Part shown: positions 55,201 through 58,200 of the stretch, piece by piece
Position numbering within the stretch: position 1 is the stretch's first letter
Layout: every line of letters begins with the position of its first letter
Assembly: GCA_947359465.1 (NCBI GenBank)
Contig: OX375878.1
Coordinates: 89,750,377-89,814,376, forward strand
Length of the DNA: 64,000 nucleotides
DNA from: Metellina segmentata
Lineage: Eukaryota > Arthropoda > Arachnida > Araneae > Tetragnathidae
Direction of reading: 5' to 3'
The notes under the pieces: model-generated
Seen by the model: the letters and a program-made list of their open reading frames with translations, nothing else
Database searches by the model: none
What the model was told of the DNA's origin: nothing
Made by a program: the position numbers and the translations under genes

Positions 55201-58200
55201 AATGAACATAATAATACAATATTTATTCAGCGCACAATAATAGTATATTATATAGAACGTAATAATAGTATGTTATACAGAACATTATAATAGTATATTT
55301 GTATAGAACACAAGAATAGTAAATTTATAACGAAATTTGTAATAATAGATTCATATGGAACATAATAATATTATTATATTTATGTAGAACATGATAATAA
55401 TAATAGTATATTTATGTAAAACATAATAATAGTATAATTATTAATAACATATTTATATGTTACATAATAATAGTATAATCATTAATAGTATATTTATATG
55501 GGTACATAATAATATTATAATTATTAATAGTATATTTATATGGTACATAATAATAGAATAGTTACTAATAGTATACGTATGTGGAATATAAGTACTTTTG
55601 GATATAGAGTACATTCTTCAATAGTAACGATTTAATTTCAGGATGGAGTGGGAAGAGATGTGAGATTCCATGCACGGATGGAACCTATGGGAATAAATGT
55701 GAGCATGATTGCATGTGTATGAATAAATCCAAATGTGATCATGCCGACGGATCATGTATATGCCTCGCGGGAGTTCGAGGGTCAAGGTAAAATATATTTA
55801 AACCCAACTTGTAATTGTTTTCAATAATTCAAATGATTCTTGTATTTTTATTGAGAAATTATATCATTGCGAAAATGATAAATACATTCGTTGAATTTGA
55901 ATTTAACGTGCATATTAATATTTTTAAGAAATAATATTGTTATATTTAGCAGCTTTATGTAATGTAACGGAGAGTCATATTCATAATGCACTATTTACAG
56001 AAACATTTGGATCCTACGATGTTTTGTAACAGCAGTATTTTTATGGAAACAGTTAATCGATACACTATGTTTTGTATGACAGCTATATCGACAGTGACAT
56101 TCAATTTACAGTAGGTTTCTATTGAAATGGGTATGTAGTAGGCAAAAACAAATAGTCGAATAGCTACAAAGTTTAACTTTACGTAAATCATCTTTTAACC
56201 TTTTTTGATTCAAGTAGAACCCTCAATAGATTGAGTTCATATTATTAAAAAAAAATTTTAATCGAAAGACTGCACTAATTGTAAGTTTCAATTCAAAAAT
56301 GTTTTCATTATAGGCTGTTCTGTAAAAGGTTATTTCAAACCATGACCACACTTTTTACATTTGCAACAAGAAGCAATATTTTATTACCTAGGGTTATTTT
56401 AGGAATCAATATTTGTTATATGATGTAGTATGAAAATGAAATATTATTGCGCGAATAGTACGGATATTCCAAATCTTTGGTACTAGATACTTTATTGGCA
56501 AATGTAATTGTTATTTATATGGCTTTGGATAAATATAGATCCCGTTTACTTGGGTGCAAAAGAGCTTTTATCACTTAATTTGTTAGTAGAAATTATAAAG
56601 TATTTTGTTTTCATTACAGATGTTCTGAACTTTGCAGTAATACTACTTGGGGAGTAAATTGTTCTCAAAACTGCTTGTGCAGAAATGGGGCTACTTGCGA
56701 TCCTGTCGGAGGAAAATGCTTTTGTACACCTGGTAAATTTTTTTCACGAATTAAATGGTTTCTAAGCTGTAACATAGGTAATTTAAGTAGCACCGAAACC
56801 TTTTACGAAAATTGGATGGTAAACCAAAGATATTTTCCATAACAATTCCTGATTCACTAGCATTGCTTCGTATAAATTAATACCACATGAAATCTGAAAG
56901 ATATTTTTGAATTTCATTTCCTGGGGACACTGTAGCTCAGTTGGAAGAGTATCGGATTAATAAACTGAAGATTGCGAGTTGCAATCTCTGTAAAATCAGA
57001 GATCGATGTGTACACTGGCTGGTACACGTTAAATCTGTCGTGTCCTAAAATATTTTTAAGTTGGCATAGTGAGGAAGTTTGGAGAGAAGGATTCTGGCTT
57101 AGATGTTGACCGCGTTATCTGATGGTGGTTCAAAATTACGTGGATTTTCCTCTGATCTTTCCGTTAGGATTTGATCCTTGACAGTCATCAATAGTCCATT
57201 GAGAGTTAATTAATTAGCTACCTTGCGAATTTCCTAGAAGGATTTTTACATATATTAATAGATGTCATGAAAAGTATGTCTATAAACATACATTCATTTC
57301 TTTTGGAAAACTTTATTGAAGTGTTACGTTTTATCAGAAGGGGGTTGATCTATTCATAAAATGACTTTCATAAAAGATTTTTTACTTTTTCTTGTTAAAC
57401 TACTTATTTGTTCTTAATATATACGTATATTACTTATTATTTATGAAAGTGAGTATGTACAGACGCGTAAAATAAAAACGAACAACTCCTCTTCATTCGA
57501 CCAATTTTAAAAGTATGGAAAATTCGAAGGGTGTTAGACAGGAACTAACGTCTTCTATAAATTCAAATTCATTAATTCTTCACAAGAGGCCGTTTTCATA
57601 TTAAAATTGAGCACCGATTTCATAATTTCCTATAGCAACACCTTATTTTGACATTCAATTTTTCATCCATATAAACATTTTTCAGGTTACCAAATTTCAT
57701 ATTATTTACACTAACTTTAAGATTGAATATATCAGGATATAAAGTTAGTAAACTAATCGAATTTCATAATTAGACTTATCTAACAATGCAGAATCTGATT
57801 ATGACATCATAAATAGTGTTTGTTTTCATTAAAAATTTTGTTATTTTTGACAAAATTTTGGTATGAAGACGAACTCTTATAAAACATTTTTGAATTTGAA
57901 TTTGTAGAGGATTTTCCTTGTTGAATGATACCTTTGAATTTGCTATAGCGTTAATAACGCTCGAAATAAAGGTTCGTTTTTTTCCCACGACTGTACCCCC
58001 AAGTACAACTGATAACACAACTTCGAACAACTTATAAATTAAGCAGTAAAAGGCTGTAACAAAATAAAAGTTTAATTGTTTCATGATCACGCATTATGTG
58101 AGATACTTTATATTAATTAATTAACCTAATTTCTTCAAACTACCTGAACATTAAGTCTTACATAGAGCAATAATACACAGACAACGCGCATTATTATAAG

